Shown in pieces: positions 10,401 through 19,286 of a stretch of 19,589 bases of DNA (the stretch's first letter is position 1; each line of letters starts with the position of its first letter). The translations under genes and the position numbers were made by a program. The stretch is taken from contig JADGIZ010000203.1 of the NCBI GenBank assembly GCA_027604665.1, positions 1-19,589 of the forward strand, in the 5' to 3' direction. The notes under the pieces are model-generated. The model saw only the letters and a list, made by a program, of their open reading frames with translations, did no database searches and was not told the DNA's origin. Source of the stretch: Polyrhizophydium stewartii. Lineage: Eukaryota; Chytridiomycota; Chytridiomycetes; Rhizophydiales.

Positions 10401-12518
10401 AAACAGACGAGTCGTCGACAGTGACGGGCCGCTCCTTGACGACAAAGTCGAGCAGCGTGGGGATCATGCCCTGGACAAAGCCAAGGCGCATGGTCAGGTC
10501 TGTCTCGACAATCGAGAGCGAAAAGTAGTCTTGCGGGTGGAGCGCCACGGAGGCCGTGATGTGGTGCTTGTTGCTCATGGCGCGGCGCAGGTGCAGAGAC
10601 GAAACCGGCATCAGCCCGGGGTTGCTCATATCGTCGTCGGCCGATGAGCGGTGGTGCAGGCTCCTCTTGGACTCGACAGCGTGGAGCCAGGTGTCGCTTG
10701 CGATGTTGCGGATGCGCACAAAGCCGCCGGCCGCAATCTGGGTCGCCTCGACGTTGACCTGCACCATCTCAAACAGCGTCGAGTCGGCTTCGTCTTCGTC
10801 CGTTGCGATCGTGTCCGTGAGTGCAATCAGGAAGCGAGGGCCGCTGCTCTCCAGAGAGTCGATCGAGTATTCGTCGTCGTCGACTTCTTCGTTGCCACTC
10901 GTTCCGTCGCCATTGGCGCTACTGTCGCCCTCGTCGTCGCGGCCAGGGCTGCGACTGCGCCTTCCCGCGCGCGAACCGGGCCTGCTGAGCGGTGCTGATT
11001 CATCCGACTGGATGACCTTGAGGTACAAGCCCGTGACGGCGTGCCTGAGGCGGATCGGCTGGCGCCACTCGACAGGACCACCACGGAAGGCGTCCTCGGC
11101 CTCAATCTGCCAGAACGTGAGCGACGACGTCGACTCGATGGGATTGAGTGGGTCGAAAAAGTACGTCGACAGCTGGACCTGCTGGCCCAGGATCGGGGGC
11201 GTGTCGGGTGCCAGGATCGTCGGTGCAGAAGTGACGTATCCCTCCATCTCCTTGTGGTACAGGCGAATGAACATGCCCTTTCGGATGAACCGCGATGTGG
11301 CCTCTGGATTGGCGGCAGCTCCCGAGAACAGCCGCATCGTCCACGCCTGAGACACGGACGACGCGCATGCCTCAAGGAAGCCCGTCGTGAAGGCATTGGG
11401 CTGGGCGGCCGGTGACGACATGGCGTCCATGCCTGCGGCTCCTCCGACGCCTGCGACCCCACCAGCGTCTTCGTCCACGACCGTGTACGTCGGGATGATG
11501 CGGGGCACGGCGATAGCCAGGAACGTGTCTGTGCGCACCGCCTGAAAGATGACGCTATCGCTCATTCGCACAGGCTCACCTTCGCCGCGGATGCGGAACT
11601 TTGGCAGGATGCGAAAGAAGGCCTCCTTGCCGAGGTACTTTGAGGCGCCGATGCGTGCGACCGACGGATCCGTCTCGCACGGCTCGCGGGTGTCGACGCA
11701 GACAAACTTTTGGGTGTTGATGTTGATAAGCTGCACGATTGTGCCGTAAAACACTGCGTGGTCAAGGGTAAAGGTGGCAGGCAGCGTCAGCAGTCCTGCG
11801 GGAGAGACCTGATCTGCGGGCTTGAGCGCAGCAGCCGGGCCATCACGCACCGGGCTTGCCGCGCAGGCGCTGCATCTGGGTCTCGTTCGCCTTGGCTTCG
11901 GCGAGCGCGGCCTGGCGCGCCTCTTGCAGCTTGATGGCGGTGGTGTCCGGCGTTGCCGACAGCGACTGCAGGGGCCGGTCGAGCACGGTCGTGTGCAGCA
12001 GATCCGGGTCGAGGCTGCGGTCGACAAGGCGGCGGTAGACCTGGCGGGGCCGGGCGGATGGGGTCGAAGGCGTTCGGCGAGGCGTGGCGCAGGTGGCGGT
12101 CGCATGATCATGAAAGGCGCCGGCGCACGGGACAGAGGCAGGGAGCACGGTCAGCACCGTCGGGGTTGCAGGCCGGTGTCGCACCGGCCGGCACACCGGC
12201 GCACCGGCCGTCAAGCACGCAGCGTGCTGCCGAGCGCCTGCGGCCCGCGGCGAGTCGGCGTTGGCGGCACGAGGCCGAGCGGCAGGCAAGCGGCATGCTC
12301 GCCTTGACGGCCTTGTAGGACATCTGCGGCTCGATGCGGAAGAGGCCCTTGCGCAGCTCGCCCATGGCGCCCTGCTGCACGTCCCACTGCGGCAACAGCC
12401 GGCAGTAGTGCTTGAGGCTGCCGTCGACATAGAGCTGCTGGCCCTCGTCCGAGAGCACCGATATGGTGTCGCCATACGTCAAAAAGCGCTCGGCGCTCTT
12501 TGTCGCCGACGCGGCCAT
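426..12518 (-). CDS. ITPR-family (IP3 receptor-like) intracellular Ca2+ release channel
   Basis: A tetrameric endoplasmic-reticulum Ca2+ release channel by family. About 3,596 residues in 17 exons, longer than animal IP3 receptors (about 2,700). Approximate domain order: N-terminal trefoil (1-163), MIR repeats (164-535), first RIH block (about 620 on), second RIH block (about 1560-1650), RIH-associated domain (about 2480-2535), S1 to S6 pore (about 2865-3134) with GGGIGD filter, then a C-terminal Cys2-His2 linker and a Pro/Gly/Ser-rich tail. I chose ATG 12518-12516 because the next residues (ERFLTYGDTISVLSDEG) align to the family N-terminus. The stop is TGA at 428-426. Splice sites were placed by phase, branch site and alignment to remembered animal IP3R1; all phases close. 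The gene follows the 12796-16906 gene on the same strand, 277 bp downstream. Most IP3-contact residues are missing. The first intron is the least certain part. Confidence 0.9.
1226..1273. repeat. 12-bp tandem repeat coding for Asn-Gly-His-Gly units
   Basis: About four imperfect copies of ccgttgccgtgt on the plus strand encode NGHGNGHGNGHSNGH in the minus-strand channel tail. Unit length is a multiple of three, so copy number can vary without frameshift. Confidence 0.75.
1640..1745 (-). other. C-terminal Cys2-His2 linker domain of the channel
   Basis: After S6 the protein reads CFIC (codons at 1742-1731), then a helix ending EFHVRHEHNIWHY. In animal IP3 receptors the equivalent two Cys and two His residues bind zinc and couple the cytosolic domains to the S6 gate. 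All four are present. The downstream TEYTSHESYVADKLAEHDLSFFP matches the conserved TEYTGPESYVAEMI segment of animal receptors. Confidence 0.88.
1813..2928 (-). other. Six-TM pore module of the ITPR-family channel
   Basis: Spliced exons 2928-2549, 2470-2288, 2219-2086 and 2015-1884 encode the membrane domain. S1 lies at NYVVWWSGAYILTFMLNILN, then S2 with a charged linker. The S4-S5 segment contains FLYRDEVLQGVVASVTLNW, matching animal LVYREETLLNVIKSVTRNG. S5 is LLGVIIVYIYSVIGFVFF. Two cysteines sit in the luminal segment before the pore (LYCDSLLAC). The filter GGGIGD is encoded at 2005-1988, and S6 is ELSFFLIVVVFLLNVIFG, continued by IIFDTFG in the last exon. The luminal loop is very short compared with animal IP3 receptors, where it carries glycosylation sites. 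Confidence 0.88.
8952..9020 (-). other. 69-nt stopless in-frame intron in the ITPR-family gene
   Basis: The donor is AGAG|GTTGGT, the branch site is TTGCTGACGCG and the acceptor is AAACAG. The 23 codons it contains have no stop, so the frame reads straight through. After removal, RAAFADLCR joins VIYLDKFSQ and the pair aligns residue for residue with animal IP3R1 RASFCRLML-HMHVDRDPQ. With it retained, 23 extra residues split this conserved helix. I therefore call it an intron despite the open frame. Confidence 0.8.
12041..12218 (-). other. First ITPR-family intron with AG-free zone before the acceptor
   Basis: The acceptor CCGCCAG at 12047-12041 joins in phase to VYRRLVDRSL. The only good branch site (GTGCTGACC, A at about 12151) lies about 110 nt upstream and no AG dinucleotide occurs between them. 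GTGCTT at 12218 is a phase-0 donor. A GC-type donor at 12302 (AAG|GCGAGC) would also be in phase and gives a 262-nt intron, so the 5' boundary is unresolved. Confidence 0.5.
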
Positions 12519-12795
12519 CTGCTCGGGCTGGCGGAAAGCCTGTCGAGGCGCACGAGCACAAAGTCGTCGGCGGGCGACGCCTCCCACCGCACCGCGCAAT
12601 GCTGACGGGCAGCCACCCGCTTAAGCAATCGCGCGGTGTGTCTGCAGCGAAGAGTATGGCCTTGGATGGCACTCTTATTGGCAGTTGGTGGCGTGCACAG
12701 GCTGTCGCGAAGGATGGGGGGGGGGCAGTCAGACACGGAGAGGCAGGACGAGAAACAGAGAGGGAAGTCAGGAACATGGTGGGGTGTGAAAGCCG
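12519..12795 (-). promoter_or_regulatory. Intergenic region upstream of the ITPR-family gene
   Basis: This 277-bp interval separates the stop of the 12796-16906 gene from the channel's ATG. It contains a homopolymer of ten G on plus (12716-12725) and one CCAAT box on the minus strand (12681-12677), about 160 bp before the ATG. No convincing TATA element or terminator is visible. The function of both motifs is inference. Confidence 0.35.
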
Positions 12796-15700
12796 CTAGG
12801 CGGCCTCGGAGCCGTACTTTTCAAGCAGCTCGCCAACGTCAAGGTCAGCAACGACAATGTCAAAGAAGAGCTCCACAAACTCGCTTGGGGTGCGCTCGCG
12901 GCAGATCATGTCCATCCACAGGCGCTCCTCGGTCGAGAGGTGCTGGCGCAGCTTGGGATCGCTGAGCGCCGGCCTACGTGACGCAGCTGCGGCTGCAGCC
13001 GACGGCGACTCGTGGTCGGACTCTCCCTCTGCACCGCCTGCCTTGCCCATCTGGCGCGGATTGGCCAAGGGCGGGCTCTTCTGGCCGCGAGAATCGGGCG
13101 GCTCATTCGCAGCATTGTTGCCCGGGCTTTCCGGCGTGACGTGGGTCTTGAGCATCTGCACCGTCGCGAAGCGCACACTGTTGAGCGTCTGCTTGAGCGC
13201 GTGGAAGCGCTGGATGGCCTCGGCGTGCAGTGTCAACAGGCGAGCAGGATCGGTCGTGTTGAGCATCGAAAGCTGGCAGGCGTGCATGCGTGCGAGCCCC
13301 TCAAGTACAGCCCGGCGATCGTGCTTGGACTGGTCGCTGGCCGGATGTTGACTCGTGTTTTGGTGGTGTTGGGGTTGGTGGTTGTGGCCTGGGCTGCCGC
13401 CGTCGCGGAATCGGCTTCCTTGGCCTGTGAAGAGCGAGCGCACCTTGCTGCCGATGGCTTGCAACACCTTGCGCGGGGATGCTCTGACAGAGCTGCTGTG
13501 CATTGGCGAGGCTTGACGACCGTGCTGCGAGTGAGCGTGGTCAACGGCGGGGGTACGCGACGTCGATAATGCAGGCTCGAATGATGGACGAGATTGCGAC
13601 CCGGACAGAGACGGTCGAGCCTCGGCGAGGCTATCGAGACTGGGCTGCTTCGATAAGATGCGCAGCACTCCGTGTGCAGAGCCAGAGCTGGCAGTGCTCT
13701 GCTGACTGGCTCGACTTGCGGAGCTTGTCGTACGCTTGTGCATCTTGCGGCCGCCGACGTTGAACGAGTGGCCCCCGTGAGAGCTCGGACCCAGAGAGCC
13801 ACTGGCGGCTGGGCCTACGGCAACGCCCTGGATCGCGAGCTGGCCGTGAATAAGCGGGGTTGCGCTGCTGCTGACGCCCGTGCCGGATGCAACGCATTGC
13901 TTGATCGATACAGCCGTTCGAGACGCCTTGTACAGAACGAGGAATGCTTCCGATAGCAGCACTTGCACGTCCAGGTGCGTGAGGTGCTCCTGTGCGTGCG
14001 GGTACAGCAGCCTCGGACCGGCTAGAATGTCCTGCGTCTGGGGATCCGACGTGACGTTGGGGTCATCGACATCGATGCTCTGGCTGATTTCGCCGAGCGT
14101 CACGTCGCCGGAACCAACCAAGCCGCCGGCACCAGCCCACTCTTGAGTCTCCTGTTCGCTTTTGCGCTTCTCTTGGGTTTCCCCACCGATGCGCTCGAGG
14201 ACAGCGCGGCTCTGGTGTGCATCGCGTACCAAGCCAGCGCCACCGTCTCGTCCTGCCGAGGCACTCGCTCCGCCGACGTTTGGCTGGCCGCCAATGCTCG
14301 CAAGTCCGCCGATCGGTAAAATGGGGTCGCTCGACGCTGCAAGCACACCAGCACCACCTGGCGTTCCGATGTTGAATGATCTTTCTGGAGGGTTCGGCGG
14401 AACGGAGGCAGGATCAACCGATGAAGCAACTGCTTTTGCGGCCTCGAATACGACGCGAGACAGGTCAAGGGACCCGCTCCGTGGCGGAAGATTCAGCGTC
14501 AGATGGATTGCCGGCTCGTTTGGCGCTGTCGGCTCTGTAGATATCCAATCCAATGGCGTTTCGTGAGGCGTACTCGTGGCCGGAGCCGAGATGCTGCGCG
14601 CATGCCCTGCGAGTGGCGGCGTTGGCGGAGCAGGTGGAGAAGCTTTGGGAACCGGCGGCGGCGTTGGCGGGGGCGGGGGAAGAGTCTTGCTGTTGGCTTC
14701 GGCGGAGGCCAGCGGGTTAGGCGTGTGGATAGGGCAAGCTCGCCGAACAAGTACGCTGCTTCGGCTGCTTGCTCGCTTTGAGGCCAGAACGCCTGTCGCC
14801 AGGAGCTGCGAGTAGCGCAGGATCGAGTTGCGAGGGCTGATAGCGATCCCTGGCATTGCTTGCATCTGGCTCTTGAGCAGCATGAGCGAGTCGCGCGCAT
14901 CGGCGTGCCTGCTGCTTCGTCCGAAGAGCACTTCGTCTGAAGCACCCTGTCCGCCGCCGCCGATGTGCGTGCGAGGCGCGACCCGGGTCGCAACAGTCTC
15001 CAGCTCGTATCGAGCCACAAAGCCCGGATCTAAATCGCCAACAACGACAGTACCGCCCCAGACTTTGCAGGCGCTTAAAGTCAGCGAATACAGGCGCCGG
15101 CGAGGACATGGGATCGGTTCGCACTCACTGGAAGACATGCGCTCGGCCGCGCTCGCTTCGATCAGCTCAAACAGCAGGTCCGCCGCAGCCGTGTCTTCGG
15201 ACATTGCCGCGCCGTTGTCGTCACAGAGACATTCGTGCTCCTCGTCATGATCAGCTGACAACGCCAGCTTTGGCTGCTCCAATAAACTTGAGGCAACCGC
15301 GGCGGCCGCGCTGGTCGGCGATGCCAAGGTAGAGAACACGGACATGGCTGCACGGCAGCGAGCCGAGTGCCGAAAAGCAACCCTGCTTGATAGAGGCTCG
15401 TAGTCGGGCTCGTCGCACGCGTGATCTTCGTGGCTGCAGTCGTGGCCTTGATCTTCAAAACTGCCGCCGCATGCTTTGCAAGAGGGGTCCACACGTCTGC
15501 CAGGTGCGCTCATTTTTCCGGGTTCAAGATCAGGCGCTCCCTGCGGCTGCTTGAGCATCACGGATCGAACAAATCCGCGGCTTGGCGGCCGGTGGTGCGC
15601 AAGTGGGATTTGTCTTTGCGGCGACGGTGCAGGAGCAACTTGTGCTTCGGAAATAGACGTCACTACATGCGCGTTGGACTCGTTCGTCACTGAGCTGAAG

Positions 15701-16906
15701 CGTCTGTGAGAGCGACCAATCGATGGAAACGGTACTGGCGACCCGCTCGGCGTCAGAGGCGGAGACGTGAAGATGAGAGACGTTGACGTGCGGTCGTGTC
15801 GGTGCGCCGCATCGGCCTCTGAGGGCGACAAGAAGGATGCAACGATGTCTTGCGGAGGGCCTGAGTGCAGGCGGCTCGGTGGCGGGCGCGGGATCCGAGG
15901 CGGGCTGTGCTGCTGATGTCCGGTAGGGAGCGGATGCGCAGGGCAGATTTGGATTGCGGCATCGTCATCGGCCAGCGGCACCTCTGCAGGTGCATCGACG
16001 TCTGCAGTCGTAATGGGACCGCGGCACGCACTGCGTTGCGATGGCTCTGCGGTGGAGGTGCTGGCCGCCGATGCGCGATAGTCAAATGGTAGTGGAGATG
16101 AAAGTGTGCCCGACTTCTCAGCGAACGATGCGGGATGGGCCTGCTTGCAGCAAGCGTAGGCGAATGAGATCATCAGGCTGGTTTAAGGGTTTTCCATCCC
16201 CCCGTACAACGACAGCGGCAACTCTTACGGGCGGCTCCTCGGGCGTGGTAGCGCGAGCGGAGTTTGCCAGGGCGGAGGCGGAGGCGGAGCGCGCCACGTA
16301 CGAGTCGGGAGCGGCAGCGGCAGCGGATGCATTGTGCAGGCCCTGGCGGTCGGCCGCAGCGGCTCCGCCGGGGACGGCGGCCGCAGCGTCGGTTGTGCCG
16401 GTGTTGATGGGGCCGGGTGACAGCGGCGAGACAACCCCTGGCTGAGACGGAGCGGCGTGTGGGGCATGGGGCAGAGGCTCGAGCGCGGGTTCGGAGACAG
16501 TCGCGGCACCCAGCACACCGAGAACCGGCTCGACCAGCATCGAAAGCAGCGTGGGCATGGCCGTCCACAGCGCGAGAGGCACGGTTGCGGGCGCTGCCGG
16601 CCGCGGCTCCGGCGCCAGTGGCTCCACGTAGGCGTAGTCGGGTTGCATCTCGAACGCGGGGGCGTGCCCCACAAAGGCCAAACTCGAGGTGTCGGCGGCC
16701 CCGTCTTGCTCGTGCTCCCAAGGAGACGCAACGGCCGCACGGACGGGCGGCGAGGCGGCCGCTGACTGAGCTTGCAGTGCGGACTGCTCGGGGCTTGCGG
16801 CGGGCTGGGGTCGCACGGGTACGGACGGCCATGCAGGCGCTGTCGATGACCCGCCCCCTTGCGGGCCGCCTGGGTCCTCGGCCTCGGGCGTGCCTCCGGA
16901 GCTCAT
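12796..16906 (-). CDS. Unrecognised large Ser/Pro/Ala-rich protein, three exons
   Basis: I do not recognise a family. Proposed exons 16906-16229, 16140-15129 and 15062-12796 give 3,957 nt and 1,318 residues. ATG 16906-16904 lies about 60 bp below a TATA box. Exon 1 is Ala/Pro-rich with one hydrophobic stretch (LALWTAMPTLLSMLVEPVLG). Exon 2 has a Cys/His cluster (CKACGG...HDCSHEDHAC) that could bind zinc. Long low-complexity stretches (a Pro-rich run, many Ser) separate blocks that look folded: DVQVLLSEAFLVLYKASRTA, a helical LHAEAIQRFHALKQTLNSV, and an acidic C-terminus (RLWMDMICRERTPSEFVELF, then FDIVVADLDVGELLEKYG). These may be the functional parts. If exon 1 is a separate gene, the alternative start is ATG 16173. 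Stop TAG is at 12798-12796. Confidence 0.62.
15063..15128 (-). other. Probable 66-nt stopless intron in the unrecognised gene
   Basis: Donor CCA|GTGAGT, branch TTCGCTGACTT and acceptor CTGCAAAG match the other introns here. It is exactly 22 codons without a stop, so the frame is open either way. Spliced product reads ERMSS-IWGGTVVVGDL; unspliced inserts a Cys/Pro/Arg-rich stretch. Phase closes (TCC A|TC TGG). Confidence 0.65.
16141..16228 (-). other. Frame-changing intron joining exon 1 to exon 2, NAGNAG acceptor
   Basis: Donor CCC|GTAAGA at 16228 and acceptor GCAAGCAG ending at 16141. Both AGs of this AAGCAG tandem (intron of 85 or 88 nt) shift the upstream frame into the long downstream frame, differing by one residue. 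Candidate branch sites are CTTAAAC and CTGATG. Without this intron the upstream frame stops within about 30 codons. Confidence 0.6.
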
Positions 16907-16965
16907 CACCGTGCAGGTCCGTCGCTAGTCGGAGTTTTGCATAGACGGAAAGACGAGCGCCGGGT

Positions 16966-16973
16966 CTTTTATA
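16966..16973 (-). promoter_or_regulatory. TATA box of the 16906 gene
   Basis: The minus strand reads TATAAAAG, a perfect TATA core, 60 bp upstream of ATG 16906. Start of transcription about 25-30 bp downstream would leave a short leader of about 30 nt. It lies in the 248-bp gap between this gene and the receptor gene's stop at 17155. Confidence 0.6.
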
Positions 16974-17154
16974 CAGTCCCAACGCCGACGTCAAAGAGTT
17001 GTTGCGACAGCCAGGGCCCCAAGAAGAATGTGGTGTGCGGCAAGAAGCTGAGATCCCACCGTTGTCCACCGCCATTTTGCTGCAAAGATCTCGATGCAGG
17101 TCGAGCGGAAGATACGGACCGAAAGAGGCCGAAGCCGATTCGAAACGGACACGA

Positions 17155-18644
17155 TCACTTCTTGGTGCACGAGGTTCCAATCGACGACGACTTGATTACC
17201 CTAATCCTTGTGTTTGCAGGGCCAGAAGTTGAAATCGCCTTTGTGGTGCTCGTGCCGCCGACGGAGTCAGAGTCGGTTGTGGTGCGGCCGCGCAGAGCCG
17301 CCTCGGGATGGTTGCGCCTGCGTGCCTTTTGGCGTCAGCCACGAACCAGGGATACCTTTCCATGACAAGGTCCTCACCAGGCATACAGATAAGCGAGGAA
17401 GTTGAGAGCACCCCGCAGAGGCGAGAAGATCGACTGCCACACGCTCAGGCCAAAGACGGGACTGCCGATCGACATCTGCACGACGCGGTTGACGCTCGAT
17501 GGCGTCCAGATGATCACAAACGCGGTCAGATAAGCAAGCATGCGGGCGATGATGTAGTTGCGTGTCTTGTTGGTGCGAGATTGTGATGATCTACAAACCA
17601 GGATCAGCCATTCCCTCCTCAGAAACGGTGTCGATAACTGACAGCTCACTCGTTCGTAGCGAGCACGGCGTCGTTGGCAAGCAGAGAGTAGCGAACGAGA
17701 ATAAATGAAAGCATGTTGAAGATAACGATGGACCACAGCCAGGCAAACCAAAAATAGATCTGGAAGGGACCGTATGCCTTGACAATCCAGCACCATCTGC
17801 AATGCGCGTTGACGATGGGTCAGCTGTCGATAGTCGCCAATCAAGCCGAGCTGTCGCTGCGCCGCAAGTCTCAGCCACAAGCCTCCTGCCCAGATACTCA
17901 CTGGTCTGCATCGCCGTACATGCGAACGCCGGGCGTGGGTTGCACGAAGAGGGGCACCAGTGCGAGGGGCGCTGGAATTGCAAGGCAAACAAGGATGATC
18001 ACGAGCTCGAACTTGCGGATCAGCTGCGCTGAACCGCGTATGACGACAATATACAGCGCGTTGAGCGCCAGCGCCAGCCCGAGAAGTGACGACGAAAGGT
18101 TGCTGAATTCGATTCCAGTGGCTTGGGCTTGACACAGCACAGAGCTGACTCCTGCTTGAGGCCCCCAGCGTCCAATAAACTTCACGACTGGATAGCACGC
18201 GAGTATTGCCGAGTCTCGGTCAGTTTTGTGACGGGCAGAAGCGCTCAGGCGCGTGGTTTCCAAAATCGCGTGTGTCTCGTGGCGACTTCCGATCTTCGTG
18301 AGCCACGACAACACAGAGCGCGACCGCGACACACGCACCACAGTCAAGAAGGTCAATGCCACAGATCGTGAGGATGATGCGACCAGTGGGATTTTCGAAA
18401 CTCTTTGGGGCCGTCACAAACATCTGCGTCGACCCGAGCGCAGTTTCAGCATCACGCTTGGCTCACGAGCAGATCTACGATGACAGTGTCCCGACGGGGC
18501 AAGCACTGGTGGTGTTGAGTCCGCCAACACGCCATGCGCGCGACTCACGTAGATCATCCCGCAGCAGCCGAGAAAGCTGGTCGACGCGGAAACCTTGGTG
18601 ATGATACCCAGGTTGTCGAGTTGCTCTTGCGTCAGTGGCGGCAT
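17155..18644 (-). CDS. cAMP-receptor-like seven-TM GPCR
   Basis: Exons 18644-18549, 18423-18339, 18187-17902, 17796-17650, 17590-17378 and 17317-17155 give 329 residues. Hydrophobic segments lie at about 10-31, 41-60, 77-103, 113-136, 165-190, 222-240 and 250-275. Family marks (Dictyostelium cAR / plant GCR1-like class): SFLG in TM1, NPTGRIILTICGIDLLDC in TM2, Cys at the TM3 start (VLCQAQATGIEF), MYGDADQ-WCWI in the second extracellular loop giving the disulfide partner, and FVIIWTPSSVNR in TM6. Such receptors sit in the plasma membrane and signal through G proteins; the ligand cannot be told. The tail after TM7 (about 54 residues) is Ser/Thr-rich. I chose ATG 18644 (A at -3) since family N-termini are short; in-frame ATGs at 18779 and 18875 would extend it. 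Introns are 125, 151, 105, 59 and 60 nt. Confidence 0.8.
17318..17377 (-). other. Receptor intron whose donor contains the apparent stop
   Basis: At the end of TM7 the frame reads GCC TGG TGA, but the same bases form the donor CTG|GTGAGG. A matching branch site GGCTGACGCC and acceptor CACGCAG follow, giving a 60-nt intron. Splicing rebuilds the Trp codon (TG|G) and adds RNHPEAALRG and a Ser/Thr-rich tail to a stop at 17157-17155. Confidence 0.75.
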
Positions 18645-19286
18645 CGTGGTTTCTTTGCCAGACTTTTGGAAGGAAAGTGACGTGAAAAATCGTGGCGGCA
18701 CGACCTCGATATGGGTCTCGCCGTCTGGCGACTGAAGATCGCGCGATTTGGCGGAGCATTTTTGGATACGGATCGACATACTGGACTCTTGTGTCGCGGT
18801 ATGTTCGAGTGAGCGAGGATATGGACAAGTTCGTTTGCTCATGATCGAGCTTGAATCGATTGACTCTTCAAACATTTCACGACTGACACCTGCGTGAGTT
18901 GGTTTTCCGTCAAGCTGGCGGTCAGGCGCACTCTAATTGGGAGTTGGAGACGATACAATCAGCACGATAGATTTTGACATGATTCGATTTCGCCATAGTT
19001 TCTTCGCATGCTGAAATTGGCTTGCGAGATATGTCTAGTATCGCACAACAAAACTAAAGCACTTGCGGCGTCAGCACCGAGATGTTCGGAAGAGATTTGC
19101 TTCTCTGGCATGCGTGGCTTGCATCGAGGCGACTTGGCAGAGAGTCGAAGAGACCTTATGAGAGCGACCTGGTTGCGTCCGACGAGTAATCGCCTCTCTG
19201 CTCATGAAGCGCGGCTTTCGAGCGAGCCACATGCACATTCATTGGCATCCGGGGTTCTCATTCTATCGCCCTCGACCAGAGCAGCA
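18645..19286. other. Intergenic region, likely receptor promoter
   Basis: These 642 bp lie between the receptor's chosen start and the stop of the right-edge gene. Composition is less GC-rich than the neighbours, especially 18890-19060. The receptor frame stays open upstream to 18875, so part may be coding if a longer N-terminus is used. No tRNA, clear TATA box or other element is visible. Confidence 0.5.

Larger units (their letters stand above)
426..12518 (-). other. Exon map of the ITPR-family gene
   Basis: Proposed exons, 5' to 3' on the minus strand: 12518-12219, 12040-11851, 11753-9021, 8951-8330, 8270-5593, 5516-4976, 4893-4284, 4219-3990, 3906-3510, 3421-3314, 3248-3169, 3097-3012, 2928-2549, 2470-2288, 2219-2086, 2015-1884, 1812-426. 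Intron lengths in the same order: 178, 97, 69, 59, 76, 82, 64, 83, 88, 65, 71, 83, 78, 68, 70, 71. The lengths sum to 10,791 nt, a multiple of three. The acceptor at 2929 (GAACAG) and the acceptor at 3098 (AACGCAG) were preferred over nearer AGs because only they keep phase and align gaplessly with animal IP3R. The donor of the first intron (12218, GTGCTT) is chosen by phase only. Confidence 0.75.

Noticed and set aside
17206..17218. TTAGGG on the minus strand as a telomere-like repeat
   Set aside because: A single unit inside the receptor's last coding exon; no tandem array.
17155..18644. Functional pairing of the GPCR with the Ca2+ channel as a gene cluster
   Set aside because: They are separated by an unrelated gene and share only strand; proximity alone is not evidence of a shared pathway.
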